From Grammothele lineata (lineage: Eukaryota; Basidiomycota; Agaricomycetes; Polyporales; Polyporaceae): a DNA stretch of 64,000 bases. The translations under genes and the position numbers were made by a program. Below are positions 49,985 to 62,900 of this stretch, in pieces. Below the pieces are notes generated by a model. That model saw only the letters and a program-made list of their open reading frames with translations. It ran no database searches and was not told where the DNA came from. Position 1 is the stretch's first letter; every line of letters begins with the position of its first letter. The stretch is taken from positions 164,748 to 228,747 of the forward strand of contig NDFF03000135.1 of NCBI GenBank assembly GCA_002150815.3, in the 5' to 3' direction.

Positions 49985-50510
49985 CAGTGAAAGATTCAAG
50001 AAATGTCTGAAGTGGCGCCGTGACAAACTTGTACTAGTTCCAATTGTAGGTTATGATATGACTTCTTGGGAGGGTTGATATGCATCGAGCGAGTCGAGTT
50101 ATCGGGAGTGAGCGACATCGGCCAGATTTATAACACTACGCGGCGAGTCTGATTTAGGCTACCTGCGAATCACCATGTACACGTTCACATATCGTGGGTC
50201 ACGTATGCCACGTCACCAAACAGTACGCGTTGACAAAAAGAGCAGGCGATGGCATTTCTTCAGACTTCTTCATGGGAGGTGGGGAACGAGAAAACGGGGC
50301 TAACCAGGCGGGGGCATCCCCTTGATTCTCCCAAGCTAATTAGCCCGGAAGTGTGGTGACGTCCCCTAGGCACTGAAAATGCTCGCTTCGCTCGCAATGA
50401 GCATAACAGCAACGAAACACATTGATGGCCACTCTCGTCAAGACTAACAACGTAGAAACGTTGTGAATAGGCGCAGTACCGTGACGGTAATGACCCTCGA
50501 CCTCCCACCA
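49985..50510. other. Intergenic region between converging genes
   Basis: About 525 nt, lower in GC. It holds the left copy of the 22-nt direct repeat (50372-50393). No gene seen. Confidence 0.45.
50372..50393 (+). repeat. 22-nt direct repeat, left copy
   Basis: Starts ACTGAAAATGCTCGC and ends TTCGCTC. It is identical over 22 nt to 54759-54780, in the same orientation, 4387 nt away. The pair brackets the HNH gene and the CHO2 fragment. Confidence 0.7.
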
Positions 50511-52160
50511 CTATGGCTCCCTCAGTCCGCTTGGAAGCGAAAGCCCAGAGAGCGTGTGCCGCAAATCTGCGATCCTGTCATCTACGAACTTTTCAACAAA
50601 GTCCGCCCCATAGTTCGCAGCGATCGGAGGAGCGCCGGAAGCGCCCTCGTGAGATGGCGGCTCAGGAAATATCTCCGCGGTACCGCTGAGGTGCATCACG
50701 CGCGTCAGCGCGGCGTGCAGCCGAAGTAGCTCAGGGTTCGGGAGGTCCACTTCAAGCGTGTCGCGGGGGCGCTTTTTGTTTGAGGCAGTTGCTTTGGGAG
50801 GATCGACAAGAGCACTATGGTCGCGGAATGTGACGTATTGCTGGACTGGTTGCCGGCCAGCGTAACTGGGCATCGTGCGTATCTCGTACCGATTGGGCGT
50901 CTACATTGCCTGGTGTGAGATCGACTATCGCAATACTATTGACATGGCGCGATGACAAACCTCAGTGGAAAACAAGGACCATTGCAAGCGATCAAACCAT
51001 CTATGCTGATCATGCCCAAGTAGGAGCGCATTCTGTGGCTGGTCTAAGCTGAGGACCAGCTCTTGAAGATCCCCTTCGAGCTGGCAGTAATGTTTGAGAA
51101 TGTCGAATGTAGCCGTTTTCGACACTCTCTAAACACATTTCAAACATAACAATCGTCAGTCAAAGGCTATACAGTATTCCTTACTTTACTTACCAGCTTC
51201 TGGGGAGTGTCAGCATCAAGAACAGCAACTGCACGCTTAAAGATGTGGGCGGCTTCGGGGAAGCTAGCGACGGCATTGTGGGGCAGAGAATCTTTGAAAG
51301 AGGATGGGGCAGCTGCACTGAATTCTCCAGTAAAGAAACAAGTGTAATTGTCCCGACGCAATACCTGCGCATACACAATCGCGTATTTAAGGAGTGGAGC
51401 TTGATGGAAAGACTGCATACACTCACCAAGTCCTGAAGGTTGCCGGGACGATTCTTCTTCAATCCTTCTACCAAATGTGATCCCGTATCGTCGAGAGTTG
51501 GGGTGGCGATTGAGGACCAAGGGAGCTCCGTTTCACTCATGATTGCACTACCACAGCTGGATGAATAGACTTTGATGCAAGTTTGAGCGCAGCACATGAC
51601 ATGAAAGTGAACATCAACAGCGCTACTCACACGGCCAGAGCATGTACGCCACCCAAGTGGTTGCGAGGCCCTCTAGCGCGCGAGCCAAATGATCATCGAT
51701 CAACTACGGCAGCCTCGTCACGAACCGAGTCATCGTCGATCTCGCCCGCCGCGACGACGCCCGAGGCACAGGCACAGATTGTAGCAGAAACATATCGCTT
51801 CCCGGCGTGCAGATCGAACTCATCTGTAACCGTAAACATGGCTTTGAGCATCTTATCCGTTGTGTATCCCTCAGGAGGCTTGAGGATGTTGGCATTGAGG
51901 CGAGCGATCCACGCCGGCCTATTGTGGACACTAACTCGGGGATCTAGGAGTACTTGAAGATGTTTCTGGGCTTGCCCGTAAAGTGCGTCGTCAGACAAAG
52001 TGCGGTCATCGATTAGAGCTTGAACTTGCTGCTTGAATTCAGGCTGGAGAGATTTGAGCCCATAGCTCCCGGTGGATGCATCTGAGGAGCCGGTGGATGC
52101 ATATGTGAGCAGTGAGGACAGAGTAGAAGAAGAGTCATCGCGAGAGTGTGTCGGGGCCAT
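50511..52160 (-). CDS. HNH endonuclease domain protein (HNH_2 type)
   Basis: Likely exons: 52160-51792, 51703-51631, 51569-51427, 51364-51194, 51128-50961 and 50900-50511; 437 residues. The N-terminal half is a helical region found in fungal HNH proteins (LKSLQPEFKQQVQALIDDR, then a segment ending TWVAYMLWPF). The HNH core is in exon 3: VLRRDNYTCFFTGE, a spacer, then PEAAHIFKRA, with the Cys, the invariant Arg-Asp and the AAH histidine in place. The C-terminal part (FDRLQWSLF, RYEIRTMPSYAG) follows the usual layout of this Agaricomycete family, whose members are numerous and of unknown role. The first intron uses a weak GTTTCT donor and is the least sure junction. Metal-dependent DNA cleavage is inferred from the motif only. 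Confidence 0.75.
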
Positions 52161-52598
52161 GGTGATGGGGACGATGGAGAGAAGAATAGAGCGGTTGGAT
52201 GAGATTACTATGACTGTGGTGGCAGTGCGAAGCGCCCGTCTTATTCGAAAAGCGTCGGGCCGATATCTGGGACTCTATGGTACTCGTTGGACGCCTCACT
52301 ACTCCAGATCAAATACTGAAGACGGTCAATGGCGCGTGTGCTATATACAAAGGAGAACATTGCCAGAAAAACGAAGTATATAGAATGTAGCAGAGCGCCC
52401 CGTCCGACCTGCCTCCCCAGGAAGCCGGTCATCCAAATCCCCAGTGCCACTATGCACGAGCGTTCGTTCTATTGGCGTAAAGAAACGTGAAGCATGTATC
52501 GTAAATATGTTCGTAGATCCCAAGGCGGGGCGGCGTTTTGGCGCTACTGCGTATCCTCTAGGGTGCCATAGCTCGGGGAACGGAAGGATGATACATGA
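52161..52598. other. Intergenic region upstream of the HNH gene
   Basis: About 440 nt between the HNH start and the end of the CHO2 fragment, both on the minus strand. No TATA box or other element is obvious, and no gene is seen. Confidence 0.4.
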
Positions 52599-54560
52599 TT
52601 ACTCGAATAAGAGCTCCTTCGAAACGAGGGTCCGGTTGGCAAGAGCGCCGACGTTCGCGTCCGCGACGATGACCTCGGGCGTGGGCTCGATGTCCAACGC
52701 CTGCTCGATCGCGAGCGAGATGCGCTTCGCCTGCCGCTCGGACCAGAACCGGAAGTCGTCCGGGTCGCGCCCGTCCTCGCCTGCTAGTGAGTCAGGCTTG
52801 CATGACTGGGGGATGAGAGATGGGTCGCTGTCGAGGCAGAGCGGGACAATGTGCATCAGGCTCCGGCGCACGCTCTCGTACGTCAGTTCGCGCGGCTTGT
52901 AGACTGCACAAGGATGCGAGGGTCAGCCGTCTGGCCTGCACGTTGAACCGAGAAACGATGCTCACTGACAACTTCGAAGGGTCCGTCGAGGCTCATGACG
53001 TTGTACTTGCCGTCGTGGTGGTACCGGATCTCGTACCTGCCCGTCTTCCAGGGCAGCACGCTCGCCTTGAACACGACCTCGCCCTCTTCCGCGTCTGGCG
53101 AGCCAGGGGCGCTCTTTCGTGCGGGGCGCTGAAGTTCGCGAGGAATATCCCCGTCCCACTCGTCGTCGTGCATGGGCACCCACATGCCTAGCGAGGACGT
53201 GCGCGTGACGAGCGTGGACTGGTTCGCGCCGACGCGGTAGATCCCGACCCAGTCCTTGCGCGAGTGGTGAAGGGGCGCGTGCCAGCGGACCCGGATCGGC
53301 TCGCTGAGATGGAAGCGGAGGGCACCAGCAGCGGAAGGCTTTCCCATTGATATGGACAGAATAGGGCTCACACTTGGCGAGGAAGTCCTCGACGACCTCG
53401 GCAGTCTCCTCGTACACCTTGTCGAACGTGCCCTTGACTTCGCGCGCGACACGACCGATCTCCGGGGCGTGCTTGCCCGCGCGGGACTCGAGCAACTTGG
53501 CGTTCTTCTGCGCTACCTTCTTGATGACCTTGAGAAACCCGGAGTCGCTTCTCATAGAGTCTCCATACAGCTTGCGTATGTGGGCTGACAGGGCATGAGC
53601 AGACCGCTCGAGAGATTCTAGTGTACTTGGACTCACTTTTCGACCTTTGCGAGGAACCACCACTCCGCAAGGTGACGGAAGACGGCGATAGCGAAGACGA
53701 GCTTGCTGCCACTGATGAGCTCTGGGTTGTTGAGGTAGCTACCGAGATGTTCAAGTTAGCAGGGTTCCCTCCAGCAACGCAAAGGGGAACTCACCGATAG
53801 ATACCAGTGTACTCCAAGTTTGAAAGGAAATTCTCGATGAAGAAGTCTCCGTAGAACCAGCCTGAATGGGCGGCTCGTGAAACGCTCGTGCTGAAGAGCA
53901 TAAGTATCACCGACCGAAGAAGCCGAGGACCCCGTAACTCTCCAGGCTAGACCAGACATGGAGCCCGATCATGAGCTGTGCATTCAAGTGAACGACCCAT
54001 TCTATATCGAGAGCACGCCGACTTACAACTCCAAGCATGTGGCACAGAGATTCATCGCCAGCGGTCCATTGCTGCAGGAGCGAGTACGCCTTCCAAGCCA
54101 AACAGCCAAAAGAGACTACCACATCGCGCATATGTTAGCCTCAGATGGCTCCCTACATATCACTTGATGAGCACCCACCGTATGTCGTGCACATGCTCGC
54201 GTTGTAGATCTGCTTCCAGTTCTGGAACGCCTCGTGCACCGCACCCTGGCCGCGGTCGTTCTGCGAGTAATGGTAGTGCTTGAGGTAGTGCCTAACTAAG
54301 AACTTGCCCCTGTGATTGCGCCCGGAGGACGAGCCCGAGCCCGACGACGTGAAACGCGCCGCACCACGCGAGCGCGTGCAGCGCGTGCACCGTCAGCGAA
54401 TCCGTGGGGAAGAGCGAGAGCACAGCAGCGTAGCCGAGGACGACTACGAGCTGGAAGTCAGACGCGCTGGGGATCGGGCGCAATCAGCAGGTGCGGGCCT
54501 GCTAGGGAACGTTGATAGGAAGGGGGCGTACCGGAAGAGATCGCCTGATACAACAACATT
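52599..54560 (-). pseudogene. cho2: 5'-truncated, frameshifted copy of phosphatidylethanolamine N-methyltransferase
   Basis: An intact Cho2 converts phosphatidylethanolamine to its monomethyl form in the ER and is about 900 residues. Here only the second half is seen, in family order: GDLFRASDFQLV, HALAW...GLGLVLRAQS, FLVRHYLKHYHYSQND, VSFGCLAWKAY, LHVWSSLESYGVLGFFG, WFYGDFFIENFLSNLEYTGI, LISGSKLVFAIAV, MRKLYGDSM, ESRAGKHAPEIGRVAREVKG, then the beta domain (VGIYRVGANQSTLVTRTSSL, EIRYHHDGKYNVM) and the C-terminus (FWSERQAKRI, EVIVADANV). Breaks: one extra base near 54307-54312 shifts frame and meets TAG after RAQSQGQVLS. The conserved stretch after NNPE is missing. A segment after VVEDFLAK is lost with a frame change. 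No first-half homology lies upstream. The functional gene must be elsewhere. Confidence 0.8.
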
Positions 54561-54758
54561 GCCCTCGAGCACGAAGGAAGTCACCCAGACACATAAAACT
54601 TTCTATGCGGGCTGAAACAGCATTCAAGAGCATACATGTGTGTTTTCGTGGTGTTTCGTGCGTATGGAGAGCATTTGATGCCTTCACTCGGTCTTCGGCG
54701 CCAAAATCGAGTTGTAGCGCATGTTTGGTTGTGTTTGTCCGGCGGAAGTGCTCTGCGG

Positions 54759-54780
54759 ACTGAAAATGCTCGCTTCGCTC
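54759..54780 (+). repeat. 22-nt direct repeat, right copy
   Basis: Identical to 50372-50393; identity ends on both sides (C/G before, G/C after). It lies about 200 nt beyond the truncation point of the CHO2 copy. Confidence 0.7.
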
Positions 54781-55115
54781 CGAGGCAACTTGACAAGCAT
54801 TCACCAGTATACAACGTCATATGAGTACATTACCAGTACGGCATTTTAGAGTCTCGGTAGCAATGCGATCCGTCAAGCTGGGGATTGAGCTTCGGAACGG
54901 CGTGTGGGTCAGTACAAACCAAAGCACGGTGTTTTATTATTGAAGGCTATAGATACTTGTCCCTGGATATGGCTCTTCATCGGACACTGTCACTTATATG
55001 TGCTCCACCCGCATCTCCGAGGTGGGTGACTTTGGACTCGGGCCGAAAGAGGATATAGCTACGTATTTTTGATGATCCGTGGGGAGCCTTCATGCAGGCT
55101 CAGGACCACTGCAGC

Positions 55116-55122
55116 TATAAAT
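55116..55122 (+). promoter_or_regulatory. TATA box of the dienelactone hydrolase gene
   Basis: TATAAAT, 96-102 nt upstream of the ATG at 55218, within a plausible distance for a fungal core promoter. Confidence 0.5.
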
Positions 55123-55217
55123 CCATCCGGTAGGCAGTGGCAGGTCCTCCATCTCCCGCCCAGTTCTCATTCGTCTGCCTCCTCTCCCTGTTGCGCATCT
55201 CCATCAAATCGAGTAAC

Positions 55218-56354
55218 ATGTCTGGCCCCATGTGTGACAATTGCTTCATCAGTGCGTGGGGGTGGTAACACAAGTACACTTGTCTTGCTCACACTGCCTG
55301 TTGCGTTTAAATTTCCTTACGATCTACTAGGTGTTCTCCACGAAGGCACTCCTGAAGGTGGGATGAGGCTGGCGGAATCAAAAATCATACTATCAGCTAA
55401 CTGATGCACAATCTAGGGAAGATCGAGCAGATCGCAGGGGTGGAGTGCTATGTGGGCACTCCCTCAGGCGATTATGCCAAGGATCATGTCGCTCTCTTCC
55501 TTACGGACGTATTCGGCATACCGCTCGTCAATAACAAGGTACGTCACATTCTCTATACCGATTTTGAAGGGCATACACTCACCTATTATCTTGTTTCTCG
55601 ACCGCACGCATTCGCGCCACGCCGCATTATACAGCTTCTCGTCGACGCCTTCGCGCGCAACGGCTACCGCACCATCATGCCTGACCTCTTCCAAGGGGAC
55701 GCACGCCCCGCCGAGACCCCACCGGACTTCGACCGCGCCACCTGGGTGGCACGCCACGGCCCCGAGACGTGGAAGCCCGTTGTCGACGCCGTCGTCGCCG
55801 CTCTCAAGGCTGAGGGGGTCACTTGGATAGGCACTACCGGGTACTGCTTCGGCGCACCTCCAGCATGGCACCTCGCCCTCACTGGAGCCGCGAAGGCCAC
55901 TACCATTACCCATCCTTCGCGCATGCGTATCCCAGAGGATCTCGAGGTAAGCAGCCCATAAGCATGGTCGGTCTACCGCTCGCGCGGACAGGTAAGGTTG
56001 ACACAACGATATCCAACGTCCGACGTAGGCGTACCGCGACAAAGTAAAGGCACCGCTCCTAATCAACAGCTGCGAGACCGATCCTGCCTTCCCCGCAGAG
56101 GCGCAGGCGAAGGCAGACGAGGTCTTCGGTAACGGGAAGTTTGCTCCCGGCTACGAACGCACCTACTGGGAGGGCTGCACCCATGGGTTTGCTGTCCGGG
56201 GAGATATGGTGCGTGTGCGCCCTATGCGAGGAGTTCCCTGCCCTAAGTCTGACACTTTCCTTGTCATTCACAGAGCAACCCCAAAGTGAAGGCTGGAAAG
56301 GAGGGAGCATTTGAGGCCACTGTGAAGTTCTTCAACAAATACAAAGACCTCTAG
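55218..56354 (+). CDS. Dienelactone hydrolase family protein
   Basis: Alpha/beta-hydrolase; bacterial relatives open the dienelactone ring in aromatic breakdown, and the fungal substrate is usually unknown. Six exons: 55218-55251, 55331-55357, 55417-55538, 55635-55946, 56029-56208 and 56274-56354; 251 residues, the normal size. The start (MSGPMCDNCFISVLHEGTPE) has the Cys-x-x-C and HEGTP pattern typical of fungal members. The catalytic triad is Cys132 (TTGYCFGAP), Asp183 (CETDPAFP) and His217 (GCTHGFAVRGD). The residue after the nucleophile motif is Ala rather than the common second Gly (GYCFGG), a small deviation. No signal peptide, so probably cytosolic. Confidence 0.92.
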
Positions 56355-56959
56355 GGGGCATGCCAATATCTGAAATACCGTGTTGCGAGCCTTTCTCCAA
56401 GAGAGTTCCGAGCGCTGTCCTACTCACCCAATAACTGTATTATACGAGGAGACAACCATGATCCCAAGAGTCCCATGTGTTCGTGTTGCTAGATATGTCA
56501 TTATGCACAATAAGTCAGCGTACCGATGGTCTGTTCTACTTCTAACTAAGCCGGATCCGAAGTAAAAACGAGCCGGGCAACGTCCGCGAGCGCGTGCGCG
56601 ACGAAATAAAGGAACGGCCGCGAAGGATAAATGTAAGGTAAACGAGCGGGCGAGTGCGTGGAGGAAAAGGATAAGGAGATCGTGAGGGGGAGCAGCGATA
56701 CAAGCAATCATAAATAAAGCGAAAGAAGAATATGTGAGGGGGCTACGTGGGGATGGACGAGAAGAAAAGGAAGGAAGACCGCCCGGCCGACCATGCCGCC
56801 CAGTCCAAGTCCGCCAATACGCCGCGCTCGCGAAGAAGGTACAGGACCGATATCCAGGGTAGATGGAGATAGGGAGAGCGTTAGCACACAACAGACGCAA
56901 CTACTGTCACAGAGAGCTCATGAGACGACAAGAAACGCAGGGCCGGCAGCGGCTGGAGG
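56355..56959. other. Intergenic region between converging genes
   Basis: About 600 nt between the hydrolase (+) and the flippase (-). A purine-rich block (56640-56790) is transcribed as pyrimidine-rich 3' sequence of the flippase. No gene seen. Confidence 0.45.
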
Positions 56960-59900
56960 TTATATCGCGTGCGGGCCTGAATACGAGTACGTGCTGTTCC
57001 GCCACGCGCCATCGTCCTCCTCCGACTGCCCATGCAGGTTGTGCGGCGGGTGCGTTGCTGTAGGTGTTGGGTCGAATGCGGCATAGGCGTCCTCCTCATC
57101 GCCGTCGTGGGCAGTCATGTACGAGTCTTCGGTCGCCATAGGCGTATGAAGGCCGCCGCCGCCGACGGCGTGACCACCACTACCACCGCTCTGGGGCGTG
57201 TACTGGCCCTGGTAGTGCGGTGTTAGGTGGTCTTGAGGATACGAGGCCCACTGCTCCGAATTGGGCGTCCGCACACGCATCTCGTACTGCTCCGCGGAGA
57301 GTGGTGAAGGTGCGCGCTGTTGCTGCTGGCGCATACCCGGGACTTGTAGCGACGCAGATGTTGGCGGCGACAGGTGTTGTGGAGAGCCGGGTTGCTGGCT
57401 ATATGCGACAGACGAGTAAGAGACGGCAGACATAGGCGGTTCAGAGCCGTATGCCGTACTCCGCGTCGTCGAGTTGCGGGTATATTCGTGGTATCGATTC
57501 GGCTCGGGCAAGGGCGAGGGTGGTGGGATGTTGGATGCGGAGTAGTAAGATAGTCGTTGCGATGATGGACTCGCGTTGAGTTGTGCGCGGTTCGACATTG
57601 GCGAGGGTATTGGCGAGTGTCGTACAGCGTACCCGCCCTCTTCTAGCTGCCGTGGCGACTCGTTCGCCATGAGCGGCGCAGTGGTCTTCGGTGATCCATC
57701 CATATACGCGGTACTGGGCATCGGCGGAGTGTAAGACTGTGGTGTTGAGTAGTCCTCCTCGGCATGACTGATCTCAGACTCGGACCTGTAGTGAGGGTTG
57801 TGGAACATAGGCGCCTGTTCTGCCTTGCCGCCCTTCTTGCGGTCGCGGCGATGTTTGATACCGAGCCTGTCCTTGAGATCACCGTGAACCCACGCCTCGC
57901 GGACGATGTCCTTGTCCAGTGGCATGTAGGCGCTCTTGAAGTACTTGACCAAGAAACGGGGACCTAATGAAGAGTGAGCGACACCAAAACAATTTGCACG
58001 CGATGCGAAGCAACGTACCTAGGGCTACGATCACAGAGAAAATGATTACCGTCCAGAAGGTGACGTCCGCGTAAAGCACCACGACCTCATCGACGAAGTC
58101 AATGCTCTCAAACAAGGAGTAGATCGCAATCCACGCCATCATGACCACGGAGGAACCGACGACAATGACCCACGTGATGACCGTCCAGCTAGCAACACGC
58201 GCATTAGTCCCGTCACTCGGGTACAAAATATAAGGAACGTACTAGTGCGTATTGATACCGACGTAGGTGTTCGCACAAATGATCGCAGCGACAGACACAG
58301 TCGTACCGAAGTCGGAGAGCGAGTCGATCGTCTTGCCGTTCCACGAGACGGCAATGTCGAGCGTCCACACGAGGTACGGGATAAAGAACACGACCGCGGA
58401 CTGGTAGAGACCGTCGAGCATGTACATCCAGAACTTGAGCTTCGTGTACTCGAGTCCACGGATACCGCGAATGTAGAGCTGGGGGAACGCGAGGGCGGCT
58501 TTGGCGTTGAGATCCTGGTCGAAAGCTGCGAGGACTGGTCAGCACGTGTACGAGGACATCGACAGGTGAACTCACCTCCGAGCACGATGACAGGCAATGA
58601 GGTGAAGACGAGGTTGTAGAGCAGGATGAACGTGTACTGATACAAGTACGTCGCGTCGAAGCTGTTAAACAGCATGAACCAGAACATCGCGAAGGTCCAG
58701 ATGACGTTCTACACGTCCACCCCACCATGTCAGATCAATCAATCACGTGATGCACACAGCCCACGCACCTTGTAGAAGAAGTTGGCGTGCATGTCCGCGA
58801 CGCGCTGGTACGACCATCGGCCGTGAACGAGTAGGAGCTTCGTGAGGAAGCGGAATTGGCCAAACGCGTAGTCTGCCGACATCGCTGCCTGTGAACCCTC
58901 GTAGCCGAGCAAGCCACAGCCAATGTTTGCCTCTTGGATCATGGCGACGTCGTTAGCGCCATCGCCGATCGACAGTGTCATCGCGTTCCGACCCTCCTTG
59001 ACCTATATCAAGTTCAGAGATGAGAGATAGGTACGATGCTAACTCAGGTGGAAGTATGAACACGTACCAGGTTGACGACCATCGCCTTCTGTGCAGGGGA
59101 AACACGACAGCAGACCACAGTCTCACATTGCGTCGAGAGCGTGAGGAAGAGCTGCTTGAGCGCCGGGGAGAGCGCGTGGCGGAGAGTGTCGCCGTCGATG
59201 ACGACCGCGAACGCAGCCTGAGCTCCGGGTACGAACCCACGCCTGTTCGGATCGAGCGAGGGCGGGCCGAGCACGGACGCGATCTTATTTAGGCCGCCCT
59301 CGATCTGGAGCCGCGCGGCCTCGAGAGTGTCCGCGGAGAGGATCATGATCTCCATGTCGCTCTTGAGCAGGTTGCAACTGAAGCCTGTATGTGCGAAGGG
59401 GCGTCAGCAGCGGACGCACAATGGTGAACACGAGAAACTTACCGATCTCGATAGCCGTTTGTACCTTGTCGCCTGCACGGGAGGTCAGCGCTGCACTCTC
59501 CCACCTCCCAGCATAACCTCGCACTCACCCGTGAGAATCCAGAGCTTGATACCCGCCTTGTGCAGCGTCTCGATCGCCTCCGGCACACCCTCTTGAAGCT
59601 TGTCCTCGAGCGCGGTAGCCCCAAGAATACGAAGCGAATGCTCGACCTGGTCGTTCGCCTTGTCGATCTCCTCGTCCCGGTCCTCAATCGCGCTCTGGGC
59701 CGCCTCGTACACGCGCACCCAATCCATATACTCCTGCTCCCCCATGATCCGATACGCAATGCACAGCGTTCTCAGCCCCCCATTCGCGAACGCCTCCATA
59801 TCGCGCTGCGTCGCCGCCTTGAGCTCCGGATCGTGGTCCGCCGCGAGGCGCTGGTAGATCACGCTGTCCGCGCCCTTGCAGTACAGCACGATCTGGCCCT

Positions 59901-62900
59901 GCGGGTTCCGCACAATAACACTCATCCGCTTCCGCGTCGAGTTGAACTCGATGAGCTGCAGCGGGATGTACCGCTCCGGCTGGCCCATGACCTCGATGTC
60001 GATCGCGTCCTTGGACTTGTTCACGAACGGAAAGCCCACGTCGCGCGCGGCTGCGACGAGCGCGGCCTCGTCCGGGGACTCCGCCTTGTACTCGAGCCGG
60101 TACGGCTCCTTGTCCGGCTCGGGCTTGTCCGACAGGACCGAGTGGCAGATCGCGAGCGCGCGGAAGAAGTCGATCAGGTGCTGCCGCTGCGGCGCGCTGC
60201 GGTCCGCGAGGTCGTCCGCGAGCTTGGGCGAGACGAGCGTGAGGTGGTCCGGTTGGGCGTAGCGGTTCTTGAACGTCTGGCCCATCTTGTCGAGCATTTT
60301 TTGCTTGAGGATGTGGAGCTGCATGTCCTGCTCTTCGGGGTCCATCGCGTCTGCCTTGCCCTCGCGCTTCGCGGCGCCGCGTTGCGCCTCGGTGATGCCC
60401 TCGCCGTAGGGGATGCCGTTGACGGAGCATTTCTGGAACTCCATGATGTTCTGGGTGAGCGTGCCGGTCTTGTCGGAGAAGACGTACTCGATCTGGCCGA
60501 GGTCGTCCGAGATGTTCCACGTCTTTGGCGTGCAGGTCGCGTCGAAGGGCTTGTAGTACATGTCGATATCCTGCGAGATGAAGAACGCCTGGATGGTCTT
60601 GACGATTTCGATCGAGATGTACAGCGAGATTGGCACGATGTTCTGGAACGCGATGAGACATGACCTGCGGAACTGTGAGCACCACTACGTGAAGCCAGAA
60701 AACCCCCAGACTTACACGAAGGTGATGACGCCGTTCAGCACATCCGAGCTCGACGTCTCAGCGCCCTGCTCAAAGAACTTCGCGCTCGTGTCCGACTTGC
60801 TGTCCAAATACCCATTCAAGATGCCCGAGACCGCACACATGATGATGAGCAGCACAAAGTTGACAATGACGTTGAAGTTCGTCTCCTTCTCGATCTTGGA
60901 CCGCTTCGAGGGCGTGTCGCCCCCATTGAGCATGATCTTCGAGTCCGCCCCAGTGAAGACGACGAGCCCAATCACCCAGTTCGTGTTCCGCAGCGTGCAC
61001 CCGCGGAGGAGCAGCTCGTTGATCGTCACCGACTCCATCTTCAGCTCGCCCGAGCCCACGTCCCGATACCTCAGCACCCCATGGTACAGATACAAATTCG
61101 CATGCGGCGGCTCCGAGTCGAGCACGAACGCCGCGCGCTCGACGTCCTCCTCGGACGCGATCGCCGCCGTCGCGCGCACCGACTTGCGCGGCTTGAGGTT
61201 CGTCTCCCCGTCGAGGTTCTTCGTCTCGAGGTAGCACACGTTGTCCGCGTCCGACGTCGCGAGCACGACGATGTCCGCCGGCACCTGCTCGTTCTCCCGC
61301 AGGAGCACGACGTCCCCGACCTCGAGCTTCTTCCACAGCGTGCGCTCCCACCGCGCGAGGCCGCTCGTGCGCTTCCCGTAGTCGACGACCCCCGCCGCAG
61401 CGGGTGCGTGCACGGACTGCTGGTACGCCGTGAGCGAGCCGCTCCACGAGTTCGTGCCCCCGCCCCCCTGCCGCGGCTCTTGCTGCGGCGGGGGGTAGCT
61501 GTGCGAGTCGACGCTCTGGATGTCGTCGAGCTTGCGGCCCGCGCCGTAGTAGCCCATGTCGAGCGAGCTGTCGTTCACCTGGAGCGTGCTCACGCTCGCG
61601 CGTTCGTCGCCGGCACCGCCGCCGCCGCCGGCCTTGCTCAGGACGATCTGCTGCTTGCCCTCGTCCGCCTCGCGCTCGCGCAGCCTGCGCACCCCGCGCG
61701 TGACCTTCCCTGGGGGGTTCAGCCCGAGCATCTTCTCGAACCACGAGCGCGGGTCCTGGGGCTGGTTGACGTTCCGCCAGTTGCCGAGCTTGGTGACCGC
61801 GGAGTTGTTGACCTGGTCGTCGACGAGCGCGCGCCGGTAGTCTTCCACGCCATCCTTGATCGCCGTCACGGTCAGGATGAATAAGAGGGGCAGCGCGGAT
61901 GTTTGGGGGGAGGGGGCACCAAATATGGAGAAGACTATCACGACGCTCGTTAGAAGCTGTGCGGCCCGGCGCTGACCACGAACGTACCTTGGACGATGAC
62001 GAGGGCGAGGAAATATAGGTTGGCCACTCTGGAAAGGTAGGGTCAGTTGAGTATGTATGAAACCCACGAAGCGAGACTGGTGTGAAGAGGTGAAGCAAGT
62101 TCATTGAGATCCCACCACCGGGCAGACATAGCCGCGCAAGAACTCCGGACGTAGATGAGACGTGCTTCGGCGGTGATGCAACAAGCCCCGCACGGGCCAT
62201 GGTGACAAGGCAAGGGCTCTCGAGCCAGAAGTAGGTTGAGGGTTGAGGAACGCAAGTAGGTTTCCCAGGCCCGCCCACGAGGCGATGCTCCACGATCACG
62301 AGTGCGGGGTGTGCAGGATGGACGAAGCCAAAGGACTGGAAGATGATGTCTCGGGCACATACTGTCCGATGCGTGTCGTGTGCATATGCCCACCATGCAC
62401 TCCCAGCAACACTGCGATATCGCGACCGGCGGACAAAGATTCCCACTCCTTCCCAGACGTTCGCCATTGGGCTGCGTCGTACGGTCCAAATGGGGAACCG
62501 AAGATTCGACGCGTGGTTGCCAACGAAAACACTGGCCACGGCGCACCCGACACACCCCAAGGCGAGTAAGGATTGTCGAGGAAGGCGAGGAAGGATGAAG
62601 AGGGCGATCCGAAAGATAACCCTCAAGCCACAAAGATCGGCACAAAGGGATGGCCCGGAATCGGCAGAGAGCAGCCGCGGAAGGAACAAATGCAAGAAGC
62701 AAAAGCAGTCGAGAGAGCGAACTCACCGTCTGAACTGCTCGTAAAGGTTTCTCGGGATAAACGTGATGATCGTGTACTCTGGGGAGAGGGGGCGCAAGAG
62801 GGGCCCGCAGTTACAGCTTGCCGAGCACGAGAGGACCAGGGGTACTCACTGCTCGTGCGCACTTTATTCCTCGCGTACCTCACCAACGGCTCTCCGCGGC

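Larger units (their letters stand above)
54561..55217. other. Intergenic region, promoter of the dienelactone hydrolase
   Basis: Holds the right copy of the 22-nt direct repeat (54759-54780) and a TATA box (listed separately). No trace of the missing 5' half of the CHO2 copy is seen here. Confidence 0.5.

Noticed and set aside
62043..62726. 227-codon minus-strand frame filling flippase intron 2
   Set aside because: Begins with the GTG of the donor site, is out of frame with the exons, and has no motif; the hydrophobic start is likely chance.
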